In this document: one piece after another, positions 5,559 through 12,670 of the stretch
How the letters are laid out: the number at the start of each line of letters is the position of its first letter
Numbering within the stretch: the stretch's first letter is position 1
Assembly: GCA_002452295.1 (NCBI GenBank)
Contig: DKEX01000027.1
Location: forward strand, 1 to 12,670
From: Firmicutes bacterium UBA6811
GTDB taxonomy: Bacteria > Bacillota > SHA-98 > UBA4971
Direction of reading: 5' to 3'
Length of the DNA: 12,670 nt
Notes under the pieces: model-generated
Seen by the model: the letters and a program-made list of their open reading frames with translations, nothing else
Databases searched by the model: none
Told to the model about the DNA's origin: nothing
Translations under genes and position numbers: made by a program

Positions 5559-7342
5559 CCACCTTCGACTCCCTTACAGTTCTGCGGTACGACGCCGCCC
5601 GCCTCGTCAGGGTGATGCAGAGCGAGTTCCGGATGGGCAGAGGCATCAGGATAGGCGAGACCACGGTGGTCAGCAAGAGGGTCCACGTGATCCACCCATC
5701 GAGCCCCGGCGAGATAAAGGTCCTCGTGAACCAGGACGCCGGGGCGTGTTTCTACGCCAGGCGCCGGAGGGACGAGGTCCTCCACATCGACGTATTCCAC
5801 GAGGTCGCGGAGGTGGACCACAGGAGGGCGGCCGACGCCGTGAAGCGCGCCGTATACCGGTTCTACCAGGGCCTGCTCTTCGACCGTGCGCGGGGGCTCT
5901 TCCTTCCGCAGCCCGGCGATGTTCTGAACCTCATGGACATCCAGACCGGCACCGGCGGAGGCAGGGTAGGGGGCACCCTGAACTACGGGAGAAAGCTCTC
6001 TCTGCGCAGGGCCCACTGCAACCACGTGCACGTCGCGGCGATGCTTCCCGACAACTGTCTCCTCCTGCTCTTTCACATGGTACTGGCGCTCGAAGAGGAG
6101 GTAGCGAGGCAGGGCGTGGAGATAAGGAAGGTGGAGAGGCTCACACATCAGGAGGCCTCCGGCAAGGGGGATCTCTCGCCGTACTCCAGCATGTTCGACT
6201 CCTACCTCGACGAATCGCGCGTGACAGGGCACGGGCACGACTGGGACAGGCTGCCGCGCGAGGCGCGCGTCGAGGCCGTCTCGTCCATGGCCGAGGAGTT
6301 CGGGGGAAGGGCCAACATGGCGCGCCTCCTCGACCTCCTGCCCACCTCCGGCGTCATCCCGCCGGAGATCCGATCCGACGCGGGCGACCTTGACGAGGTC
6401 ATCGAGCGCCTGTCCAGCTTCGACCTACTTGCCCGCGAGCGCGGGCAGCTCACCCTCACCCCCAAGGGCAGGGAGGTCCGTAGCATCCTCGCCACGTGCG
6501 CGTCGGAGGTTGAGGCCGGGATAAGGCGTCTCGTAAGGAAGATGCCCATCGTGCCACGCATCCCCCGCCACGAGGAGGGGCGCTTCGGCCCGAAGGCCAG
6601 CCACGAGCGGCCCAGGGTCTCGAAGAACGTCAGGGCCCCCCGGGAAGGGGAGTGGTGTGACGAGATCGCCGTGCCCGAGACGGTCGTCGCCGCGCTCTCC
6701 AGGGCCTGCCTTGACGGGGCGCCGGCGCCCCGGGTCAGGCGGGTGGACATCAGGGTTTACCGCAAGCGCCCGGCGAGGCCGCCCGAGGTCTGCCTTCTCA
6801 TAGACGCCAGCGCGAGTATGGTGGGAAGGCGCATCCGCGCCGCCAAGTACCTCATCCGCCACCTCGCCACCGCCTGTCAGGTCAGGATGACCGCCCTCAC
6901 GTTTCAGGAGCGCGACGTGCGGGTCCAGATAGCGTCCACGAGGAGCAGGAAGACCATCGAGGACGGGGTGCGTCGCATCGAACCTGCGGGCCTCACCCCG
7001 CTCGCCGCGGGGATCTTGGAGGCCCTTGATTTCATCCGCTCGAGGAAGCTCAAGGACGTGCTCCTGGTCCTCATCACCGACGGCATCCCCACAATGAACC
7101 GCTGGACCGCCGACCCCGCCAGGGACGCACTCACTGCGGCCAGGCGCATAGCCGAGGAGAAGGTGCCGTTCATGTGCGTGGGCCTCCAGCCCAATCGGGA
7201 CTTCCTCAGGAAGCTCGCGGATATCGCCGGCGGCAAGCTATACATCGTTGACGAGTTCGACAAGGACATCCTGATAAGCCTCGTGAGAAACGGCAGGAAA
7301 GAGAGCGCGAGAGGAGGAGTTTTGCCACAGCGTGCCGAATAA
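5555..7342 (+). CDS. VWA-domain protein (ChlD/CoxE-like) coupled to the AAA+ ATPase
   Basis: The 595-residue protein ends in a von Willebrand A domain (about 410-580) with a complete metal-binding MIDAS site: DASAS (417-421), Thr481 in AGLTPLAAG and Asp509 in LITDG. The N-terminal 400 residues are not a family I can name. Within them, about 245-330 looks like a winged helix, ending in ARERGQLTLTPKGREVRSIL, and a His/Cys-rich patch reads RRAHCNHVHVA (151-161). Its ATG shares bases with the ATPase stop (ATGA, 5555-5558). GAGGAGG lies 13 nt upstream, so translation is probably coupled and the two products made in fixed ratio. In known AAA+/VWA pairs the VWA subunit links the ATPase ring to its substrate. 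No signal peptide or membrane segment is visible, so a cytoplasmic role is likely. Confidence 0.87.
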   Translation: MTTFDSLTVLRYDAARLVRVMQSEFRMGRGIRIGETTVVSKRVHVIHPSSPGEIKVLVNQDAGACFYARRRRDEVLHIDVFHEVAEVDHRRAADAVKRAVYRFYQGLLFDRARGLFLPQPGDVLNLMDIQTGTGGGRVGGTLNYGRKLSLRRAHCNHVHVAAMLPDNCLLLLFHMVLALEEEVARQGVEIRKVERLTHQEASGKGDLSPYSSMFDSYLDESRVTGHGHDWDRLPREARVEAVSSMAEEFGGRANMARLLDLLPTSGVIPPEIRSDAGDLDEVIERLSSFDLLARERGQLTLTPKGREVRSILATCASEVEAGIRRLVRKMPIVPRIPRHEEGRFGPKASHERPRVSKNVRAPREGEWCDEIAVPETVVAALSRACLDGAPAPRVRRVDIRVYRKRPARPPEVCLLIDASASMVGRRIRAAKYLIRHLATACQVRMTALTFQERDVRVQIASTRSRKTIEDGVRRIEPAGLTPLAAGILEALDFIRSRKLKDVLLVLITDGIPTMNRWTADPARDALTAARRIAEEKVPFMCVGLQPNRDFLRKLADIAGGKLYIVDEFDKDILISLVRNGRKESARGGVLPQRAE

Positions 7343-7432
7343 AAGAGAAACACCCGCAAAGCGGCGGCACGCTTCGTCCGGTCTCATCCTGGGATCCGGG
7401 AGGCGCCACCTGCTTCGTGCCGGGACCGGGAG

Positions 7433-7903
7433 ATGAGCCTGTTGCAGGTCGTCACCATCATTGGCCTTGCCTTCGCGCTCCTTGTGGCCGTTTTTGCGAT
7501 TCAGAACTCCGCGCCCGTTACGGTTGCCTTTCTCAGGTGGCACCTCGTGGACGTGTCCCTGGCCCTCGTCATCCTCGGCTCCGCCGCGGCAGGCTCGGTG
7601 GTCGTGGGCCTGCTGGGCGCCGTGAGGGAGATCGGGCTTCGGTTCAGCCTCAGGTCATACCGGGGAAAGGCCGAGAGGCTGACCCAGGATCTCGGTATAG
7701 CGAGGGAGAAGGCCGTGAGCCTCGAGGAGGAGGTGGCCAGGCTCCAGAGCGAGACGCAAGCCCGGGGCCGCGAGATCGAGGCTGCGAGACAGCGCGCCCA
7801 GGCCCTCGAGGTGGAGCTGGAGGCCACCCGGTCGATGGAGATCCTGCCTGCGCCGCAGGATAAGGCGGAGGACGAGACCGGGGGCGGAGGCGAGACGGCC
7901 TGA
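7433..7903 (+). CDS. LapA-domain membrane protein with C-terminal coiled coil
   Basis: The 156-residue protein has two membrane segments (about 4-24 and 42-64) joined by a short loop with the LapA-family signature IQNSAPVTVAFL (23-34). A charged, heptad-like region (about 75-135, rich in Glu, Arg, Leu and Ala) should form a cytoplasmic coiled coil, and the tail is acidic and Gly-rich. In Gram-negative bacteria LapA/YciS works with LapB in lipopolysaccharide control; in Bacillota, which lack that pathway, the role of LapA-domain proteins is not established. It starts 90 bp after the VWA gene and is closed by a terminator, so it may be the last gene of that transcript. The ATG at 7433 follows GGGAC and GGGAG; neither is ideally spaced. 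Confidence 0.85.
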   Translation: MSLLQVVTIIGLAFALLVAVFAIQNSAPVTVAFLRWHLVDVSLALVILGSAAAGSVVVGLLGAVREIGLRFSLRSYRGKAERLTQDLGIAREKAVSLEEEVARLQSETQARGREIEAARQRAQALEVELEATRSMEILPAPQDKAEDETGGGGETA

Positions 7904-7926
7904 GCCGGACGAAAGGCGTATCACAG

Positions 7927-7964
7927 GCACTCCCTGGAGTAGCCAGGAGGTGCTTGTTTTGTTT
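7927..7964 (+). terminator. Intrinsic terminator after the LapA-like gene
   Basis: GCACTCCCTGG (7927-7937) pairs with CCAGGAGGTGC (7943-7953) with one wobble and one mismatch, leaving a 5-nt loop AGTAG. The tract TTGTTTTGTTT (7954-7964) follows directly. It begins 23 bp after the LapA-like stop and separates that gene from recJ. Confidence 0.8.
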
Positions 7965-7969
7965 ATAAT
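7964..7969 (+). promoter_or_regulatory. Candidate -10 box for recJ, overlapping the terminator tail
   Basis: A perfect TATAAT sits 63 bp before the recJ start and shares its first T with the terminator T-tract. The hexamer 17 bp upstream (AGCCAG) is not a -35 box and there is no TGn extension, so it is supported only by the hexamer itself and by its position. Confidence 0.45.
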
Positions 7970-8018
7970 GCTATGGGTGCAAGGCGCCGAGGCACCGCGG
8001 AGCACCCGACCATTACGT

Positions 8019-8025
8019 GGGGGAG
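8019..8025 (+). promoter_or_regulatory. Ribosome binding site fixing a TTG start for recJ
   Basis: GGGGGAG lies seven bases before TTG at 8033. An ATG 60 bp upstream (7973) is in frame but sits four bases after TATAAT and has no ribosome site. Confidence 0.8.
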
Positions 8026-8032
8026 TAGAGCA

Positions 8033-9769
8033 TTGACAGGTTGTATCTGGCGGGTGGCGGGCCTTTCCCGTGACGCAGATGAAAAGAGCGGGCGCCTGGC
8101 GCGGGAGGTTGGGGTGCCCCCGCTCGTGGCGCGGATCATGTGCCTTCGGGGCCTCGATGACCCTTCGGCAGCCGCAGGGTTCCTCAGGGCCGACATCGGG
8201 GACCTCCTCGACCCGTTCCTCCTGCCCGACATGGACAGGGCCGTCGTGCGGGTGCTCCGGGCCGTGCAGGGCGGCGAGAAGATCAGGGTATACGGCGACT
8301 ACGACGTGGACGGGATCACGTCCACGTGCGTGTTGATGGGCGTGCTGAAGGGGCTTGGCGCTGACGTGGACTATTACATCCCCGGGCGCCTGTCGGAAGG
8401 CTACGGCGTGAACGTGGACGCCATCGAGAAGGCGGCGGCGTCAGGCACGTCGCTTCTTGTCACCGTGGACTGCGGAATCACCGCTGTCGAAGAGGTCGAG
8501 CGTGCGCGCCAGCACGGGATGGACGTCATCATAACCGACCATCACGAGCCTGCCGACACGCTGCCGCGGGCACACGCGCTGGTGAACCCAAAACGCAGAG
8601 ACTCACGGTACGCGTTCCCCGACCTTGCCGGGGTGGGAGTCGCGTACAAGCTGGCCTCGGCGCTCCTGCGCGCCCGGGCCGGCACGCTCGATGTGCCACC
8701 GCCCCCCGACGAGCTTCTCGAGCTCGTGGCCCTCGGCACCATCGCTGACGTGGTCCCGCTGAGGGGCGAGAACAGGGTCCTCGCAAAGCACGGCCTCGCC
8801 AGGTTAAGCGCCACCAGGAGCATCGGCCTTCGCGCCCTTATCGAGAAGTCCGGGCTTGCCGGGCGCGAGATAGGGGTGGGGGCCGTGAGCTTTTCGCTCG
8901 GCCCGCGCCTCAACGCCGCGGGCAGGCTCGGCGATGCGTCGCTGTGCGTTGACCTTCTCACCACCTCGTCCGCGGGGCGGGCTGCCCATATCGCCTCCGT
9001 GCTCGACAGGGCAAACCAGGAGAGGCAGTCCCTGGAGCAGGCCATACTCGATGAGGCCGCGTCCATGGTGGAGACGGTGGATGGGCAGGCGCAAGATGCC
9101 GTCCTGGTGCTGGCGGGCGAGGGGTGGCACGCAGGGGTGATCGGCATCGTCGCATCGAAGCTGGTGGAGCGGTTCTATCGCCCTGTCATACTGATATCCC
9201 TTGATGGCGATGAGGGGCGGGGCTCGGGCAGGAGCATCGAGGCGTTCGACCTCTACGGAGGCCTGTGCGAGTGCGCGGACCTTCTGAAGGAGTTCGGCGG
9301 GCACCGCCACGCGGTTGGGCTTGCCACATCGCGAGACGCCGTGGGCCTGCTTCGCGACCGCATGAACGACCTGGGCCGCCGCCTGCTGACGCCGGAGGAC
9401 CTCGCCCGCAAAGTCGAGTGCGACCTCGAAGTGAGGTTCGGCGAGGTGGACCTTGCGACGGCCGAGGGCCTCGCCGTGCTGGCCCCCTTTGGCGTGGGGA
9501 ACCCCGCGCCAACCTTCCTCTCGAGGGGCGTGCGACTCGTCGAGTATCGCGGGGTGGGGGCCGGGGCAAAGCACCTCAAGATGAAGCTCGCCCAGGACGG
9601 GGTGGTGCTCGACTCCATCGGCTTCGGCCTCGGCAACATGGCGCCGACCCTTTACGCCCGCGGCGCCGCGGAGGTTGACATCGTCTACACCATCGAGGTA
9701 AACCAGTGGAACGGTACAAGGCAGGCGCAACTCAACATAAAAGAGCTACGGGAGGCTGTAACAACCTGA
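8033..9769 (+). CDS. recJ: Single-stranded-DNA-specific 5'-3' exonuclease RecJ
   Basis: RecJ degrades single-stranded DNA 5' to 3' in recombination and mismatch or base-excision repair. The 578-residue product matches the usual RecJ size. The DHH phosphoesterase motifs are all present: YGDYDVDG (87-94), VDCG (145-148), TDHHEP (168-173) and GTIADVVPL (235-243), followed by GPRLNAAGRLGD (290-301). The DHHA1 half has GEGWHAGVIGIVASKL (362-377), GSGRS (397-401) and EFGGHRHAVGL (420-430). The C-terminal OB-like part carries APFGVGNPAP (484-493). No catalytic residue appears missing. The TTG start gives an N-terminus beginning MTGCIWRV, in line with the family. It is preceded by a terminator and probably has its own promoter. 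Unlike many Bacillota, no apt gene follows; rel starts after a 136-bp gap. Confidence 0.96.
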   Translation: MTGCIWRVAGLSRDADEKSGRLAREVGVPPLVARIMCLRGLDDPSAAAGFLRADIGDLLDPFLLPDMDRAVVRVLRAVQGGEKIRVYGDYDVDGITSTCVLMGVLKGLGADVDYYIPGRLSEGYGVNVDAIEKAAASGTSLLVTVDCGITAVEEVERARQHGMDVIITDHHEPADTLPRAHALVNPKRRDSRYAFPDLAGVGVAYKLASALLRARAGTLDVPPPPDELLELVALGTIADVVPLRGENRVLAKHGLARLSATRSIGLRALIEKSGLAGREIGVGAVSFSLGPRLNAAGRLGDASLCVDLLTTSSAGRAAHIASVLDRANQERQSLEQAILDEAASMVETVDGQAQDAVLVLAGEGWHAGVIGIVASKLVERFYRPVILISLDGDEGRGSGRSIEAFDLYGGLCECADLLKEFGGHRHAVGLATSRDAVGLLRDRMNDLGRRLLTPEDLARKVECDLEVRFGEVDLATAEGLAVLAPFGVGNPAPTFLSRGVRLVEYRGVGAGAKHLKMKLAQDGVVLDSIGFGLGNMAPTLYARGAAEVDIVYTIEVNQWNGTRQAQLNIKELREAVTT

Positions 9770-9778
9770 CTGTTGTTG

Positions 9779-9784
9779 TATAAT
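9779..9784 (+). promoter_or_regulatory. Candidate -10 box for rel
   Basis: A perfect TATAAT lies ten bp after the recJ stop and 122 bp before the rel start. A 6-bp inverted repeat, AACAAC (9760-9765) and GTTGTT (9772-9777), sits immediately upstream and overlaps the end of recJ. No -35 box is visible at 16-18 bp, so this is tentative. Confidence 0.4.
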
Positions 9785-9905
9785 AGATTGCATAAGAAGC
9801 TGATGGTATCAAGATCCGAGAAGCCGCGGCCGCCAGGCTCCGCGCCGACCGGAGCGGGCCCCGGCATTTCGCCGGACGTGCGGCTGTCGGCTGCAGGTGG
9901 TAGGG

Positions 9906-12071
9906 ATGGAGCAGGGCATAGACGAGGTCCTGGAACAAATAAAGAGATATGCACCTGAAGCCGACGTCGACGGGGTGAGGAGGGCCTACGAATTCGCCGC
10001 CCGCGCCCACGCCGGGCAGCGGCGTGACTCCGGGGACTGGTATATCTTTCATCCCCTGAGGGTCGCGGCGATCCTCGCTGACCTCGAGATGGACGTCACC
10101 ACCATCGCCGCCGGCCTGCTCCACGACGTCATCGAGGATACGCCCGTCACCCTCGACGAGATCAGGGCGGAGTTCGGCCACGAGGTGAGCCTGCTCGTTG
10201 ACGGCGTGACCAAGCTGGGCAGGCTGCCGTTCATGTCCAGGGAGGAGCAGCAGGCGGAGAACTTGCGCAAGATGTTCCTCGCCATGGCGCAGGACATCCG
10301 GGTCGTCCTCATCAAGCTGGCCGACAGGCTCCACAACATGCGCACCCTGGGGCATCTTCCCTGGGACAGGCAGGCCAGGATAGCCAGGGAGACGCTGGAG
10401 ATCTACGCGCCGCTCGCGCATCGCCTCGGCATGTGGCGGATAAAGTGGGAGCTCGAAGACCTCGCCCTGAGGTACCTGGAGCCTGGCGAGTATTACAAGC
10501 TCGTCGAGAAGGTCGCGAGAAAGCGAAAGGAGCGGGAGAGCCTCATCGAGGAGGCCAAGGCCACGCTCAGGAAGAGCCTGGGGGAGGCGCATATCGCGTG
10601 CGAGCTCCAGGGGCGGGCGAAGCACTTCTACAGCATCTACGAGAAGATGCGGGTGAAGGGCAAGGCGTTCGAGGAGATATACGACCTGATCGCCATCAGG
10701 GTCGTGGTAAGTAGCGTCAGAGACTGTTACGCCGTCCTCGGGACGGTGCACTCGCTGTGGAAACCCATGCCGGGCCGGTTCAAGGACTACATCGCCATGC
10801 CGAAGTCCAACATGTACCAGTCGCTGCATACAACCGTCATCGGCCCCGCCGGCGAACCCCTCGAGATACAGATCCGCACCTGGGATATGCACCGTACCGC
10901 CGAGTACGGCATCGCCGCCCACTGGAGATACAAAGAGGGCACCCGCAACCTGAGCGACTTCGAGGAGAAGCTGTCGTGGCTGCGCCAGCTCCTCGAGTGG
11001 CAGCGGGACATGAAGGACATCCACGATTTCATGGAGACGCTGAAGATCGATCTTTTCAAGGACGAGGTCTTCGTCTTCACCCCCAAGGGCGACGTCAAGA
11101 ACCTCCCCGCGGGATCGACCCCGGTGGACTTCGCTTACAGCGTGCACACCGACATCGGCCACCGCTGCACCGGGGCCAGGGTGAACGGCAGGATGGTGCC
11201 GCTCGACTATCAGCTCACCAACGGCGACATCGTGGAGATCATCGCCTCGAAAGGGCAGGGAGGCCCGAGCCTCGACTGGCTCGCCTTTGTCAAGACCTCG
11301 AAGGCTCGCAACAAGATCCGGCAGTGGGTGAGGGAGGAGCGCCGCGAGGAGGCGGTGCCGCGCGGGCGAGACCTCATCGAGAGGGAGCTTCGCCGCCAGG
11401 GCATGGAGGTGCACGAGAACCTCAAGGAGGATAAGCTCCTGGCCGCCGCAAAGCGCCTGGGCTTCTCCGACCCCGAGGACCTCCTGGCCTCGGTGGGGGA
11501 CGGCAAGGTGTCTGCCGCCATGGTGGTGGCGCGGCTTGCCCCCGAGAAGGAGGAGAAGGAGCCGACCCAGCTTGTCCCGAGGCGAAGGCGCCCGTCGGGG
11601 CAGGGGATTCGCGTGAAGGGTGTGGATAACGTCCTCGTCAGGATGGCAAGGTGCTGTAACCCCGTGCCGGGCGACGAGATCATCGGCTACATCACGAGGG
11701 GCAAGGGCATCTCGGTGCACCGGCGCGACTGCCCGAACATCGCCTGGCTCAAAGGCTCGCCCGAGCGCAACATCGAGGTGGAGTGGGAGTTCGGCGAGGA
11801 CAACTCCTACCCTGTCGAGCTTGAGATCGAGGCGCACGACAGGGCGGCGCTCCTGTCGAACATCATGTCGGCCATCACAGAGCTTCGCGCAAACATCAGC
11901 GCGGTGAACGCCAGGACGACGAGCGGCCACACCGCGGTCGTGAACATCGTGGTGGAGATCACGGGCGTCGATCACGTGAACTCCATCATGAACAGGGTCA
12001 GGCGGGTTCATGGCGTGACCGACGTGCACAGGGCGCACCAGGCAGGCGCCCACCAGTTGCAGTCGGTTTAG
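9906..12071 (+). CDS. rel: Bifunctional (p)ppGpp synthetase/hydrolase Rel (RelA/SpoT family)
   Basis: Rel makes and degrades the alarmone (p)ppGpp in the stringent response. The 721-residue protein has every domain in order: an HD hydrolase with His49 and HDVIED (73-78); a synthetase with RFKDYIAMPK (291-300), EIQIRT (320-325) and EYGIAAHW (333-340); a TGS domain (about 386-448, DEVFVFTPKGD to IVEIIAS); a zinc-finger/CC domain with ARCCNP (581-586) and RRDCPN (606-611); and a C-terminal ACT domain (about 635-705). RFKD is the RXKD form typical of bifunctional enzymes, not the EXDD of synthetase-only RelA, and the intact HD motif agrees. The ATG at 9906 has AGGTGG (9895-9900) at good spacing; an in-frame GTG at 9897 overlaps that site and is less likely. 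dtd follows 80 bp downstream, probably on the same transcript. Confidence 0.96.
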   Translation: MEQGIDEVLEQIKRYAPEADVDGVRRAYEFAARAHAGQRRDSGDWYIFHPLRVAAILADLEMDVTTIAAGLLHDVIEDTPVTLDEIRAEFGHEVSLLVDGVTKLGRLPFMSREEQQAENLRKMFLAMAQDIRVVLIKLADRLHNMRTLGHLPWDRQARIARETLEIYAPLAHRLGMWRIKWELEDLALRYLEPGEYYKLVEKVARKRKERESLIEEAKATLRKSLGEAHIACELQGRAKHFYSIYEKMRVKGKAFEEIYDLIAIRVVVSSVRDCYAVLGTVHSLWKPMPGRFKDYIAMPKSNMYQSLHTTVIGPAGEPLEIQIRTWDMHRTAEYGIAAHWRYKEGTRNLSDFEEKLSWLRQLLEWQRDMKDIHDFMETLKIDLFKDEVFVFTPKGDVKNLPAGSTPVDFAYSVHTDIGHRCTGARVNGRMVPLDYQLTNGDIVEIIASKGQGGPSLDWLAFVKTSKARNKIRQWVREERREEAVPRGRDLIERELRRQGMEVHENLKEDKLLAAAKRLGFSDPEDLLASVGDGKVSAAMVVARLAPEKEEKEPTQLVPRRRRPSGQGIRVKGVDNVLVRMARCCNPVPGDEIIGYITRGKGISVHRRDCPNIAWLKGSPERNIEVEWEFGEDNSYPVELEIEAHDRAALLSNIMSAITELRANISAVNARTTSGHTAVVNIVVEITGVDHVNSIMNRVRRVHGVTDVHRAHQAGAHQLQSV

Positions 12072-12151
12072 GCGGCGGGGCCGGCCCTGAGGGGCGCAGC
12101 GGGCAGCCGCCGCGATGGGCGAGGCGAAGGGCCGGGCGGGTTGGTTTTGCT

Positions 12152-12601
12152 ATGAGAGCTGTTGTGCAACGGGCGAGATCAGCGCAGGTGACGGTGGACG
12201 GCGAGACGGTGGGGCGGATAGGCCCGGGGCTTGTCGTCTTTCTCGGTGTGGGCGCCGGTGACTCCAGGGATGACGCCCGGCACCTCGCCGAGAAGGTCGC
12301 GAACCTCCGCATCTTCGACGACGAGGCGGGCAAGATGAACCTCTCGTGCGCCGACCTGGGCTTTGCGATCCTCGCGGTCTCGCAGTTCACGCTGTACGGC
12401 GATTGCCGCAAGGGCCGGCGCCCCAGCTTCACAGCGGCTGCGCCGCCTGAAAAGGGGCTCGAGCTCTACAACGCGTTTGTGGACGAGCTTCGGCGGATAG
12501 GCTCCAGGGTCGAGACAGGCAGGTTCCAGGCGGTCATGACCGTATCGGTGGAGAACGACGGGCCTGTGACCATCCTGCTCGACAGCGGAAAGCAGTTCTA
12601 A
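12152..12601 (+). CDS. dtd: D-aminoacyl-tRNA deacylase
   Basis: Dtd hydrolyses D-amino acids, and glycine mischarged on tRNA-Ala, from tRNA, acting as a proofreader after aminoacylation. The 149-residue product is full length for the family. It starts MRAVVQRA and carries both active-site motifs: SQFT with the catalytic Thr80 (77-80) and NDGPVT (135-140), the NxGPxT motif whose cis-peptide excludes L-amino acids. LYGDCRKGRRPSF (81-93) is also typical. The ribosome site is weak (GGGCGGG with long spacing), but the ATG at 12152 begins the conserved family N-terminus. The rel-dtd order is common in Bacillota. Confidence 0.96.
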   Translation: MRAVVQRARSAQVTVDGETVGRIGPGLVVFLGVGAGDSRDDARHLAEKVANLRIFDDEAGKMNLSCADLGFAILAVSQFTLYGDCRKGRRPSFTAAAPPEKGLELYNAFVDELRRIGSRVETGRFQAVMTVSVENDGPVTILLDSGKQF

Positions 12602-12670
12602 GTGAGGGTGCAGAAATGCTCCCGACTTTGGCAGGGGTTGCCGGTGATTGCACGAGGGGTGTCAAAATCC
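12602..12670. other. Start of the intergenic region after dtd
   Basis: The last 69 bases show no start of a recognisable gene and no clear terminator. A short repeat, GGCA-GGGGTT-GCC, lies at 12631-12643. The segment is too short to interpret. Confidence 0.4.

Noticed and set aside
9732..12053. Long open frame of 773 codons on the minus strand opposite rel
   Set aside because: It is a shadow of the GC-rich rel codon pattern. The plus-strand protein has every Rel motif, and the antisense product resembles no family.
12617..12633. TGCTCCCGACTTTGGCA after dtd as an array copy
   Set aside because: It has the right length and ends but lacks the invariant central T and the left arm, so it is probably chance.

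Overview
The window looks like chromosomal DNA from a high-GC (roughly 65%) Gram-positive bacterium, most likely a deep-branching Bacillota. The evidence is the order lapA-like, recJ, rel, dtd (a common Bacillota arrangement), a single long bifunctional Rel synthetase/hydrolase, a 3D-domain cell-wall protein of the Firmicutes type, and strong GGAGG-type ribosome sites paired with TTG starts. I cannot name the genus.

Positions 1-666 hold no convincing gene but are rich in structure. Eight degenerate 17-bp dyads sit between 16 and 286. Their centres are separated by 32, 32, 52, 32, 33, 41 and 32 bp, each close to a whole number of helical turns. Next come two overlapping, mutually exclusive inverted repeats (334-380), a long hairpin beside a compact GC hairpin (509-570), and a perfect 21-bp tandem duplication (583-624).

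A leftward gene for a secreted 3D-domain protein ends at 667. Its open frame starts at 1185, but the same frame runs on upstream to a signal-peptide-like start at 1380 and is cut by one TGA at 1318-1320. It therefore looks like a recently broken, or mis-sequenced, secreted protein. Positions 1381-2283 appear to be intergenic.

The rest reads rightward. A PAS/AAA+/Fis sigma-54 activator (2284-3783) is followed by a tightly coupled pair: a ChlI/MoxR-like AAA+ ATPase (TTG start at 4014) and a VWA-domain protein whose ATG overlaps the ATPase stop. This pair resembles magnesium-chelatase I/D or MoxR-VWA remodelling machines. Its substrate is unknown, and it is the protein system here with the least clear job.

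A LapA-like membrane protein (7433-7903) ends at a convincing intrinsic terminator. The housekeeping block follows: recJ (DNA repair exonuclease), rel ((p)ppGpp metabolism) and dtd (D-aminoacyl-tRNA deacylase). Perfect TATAAT boxes lie just before recJ and rel but have no good -35 partner. The apt gene often found between recJ and rel in Bacillota is absent.
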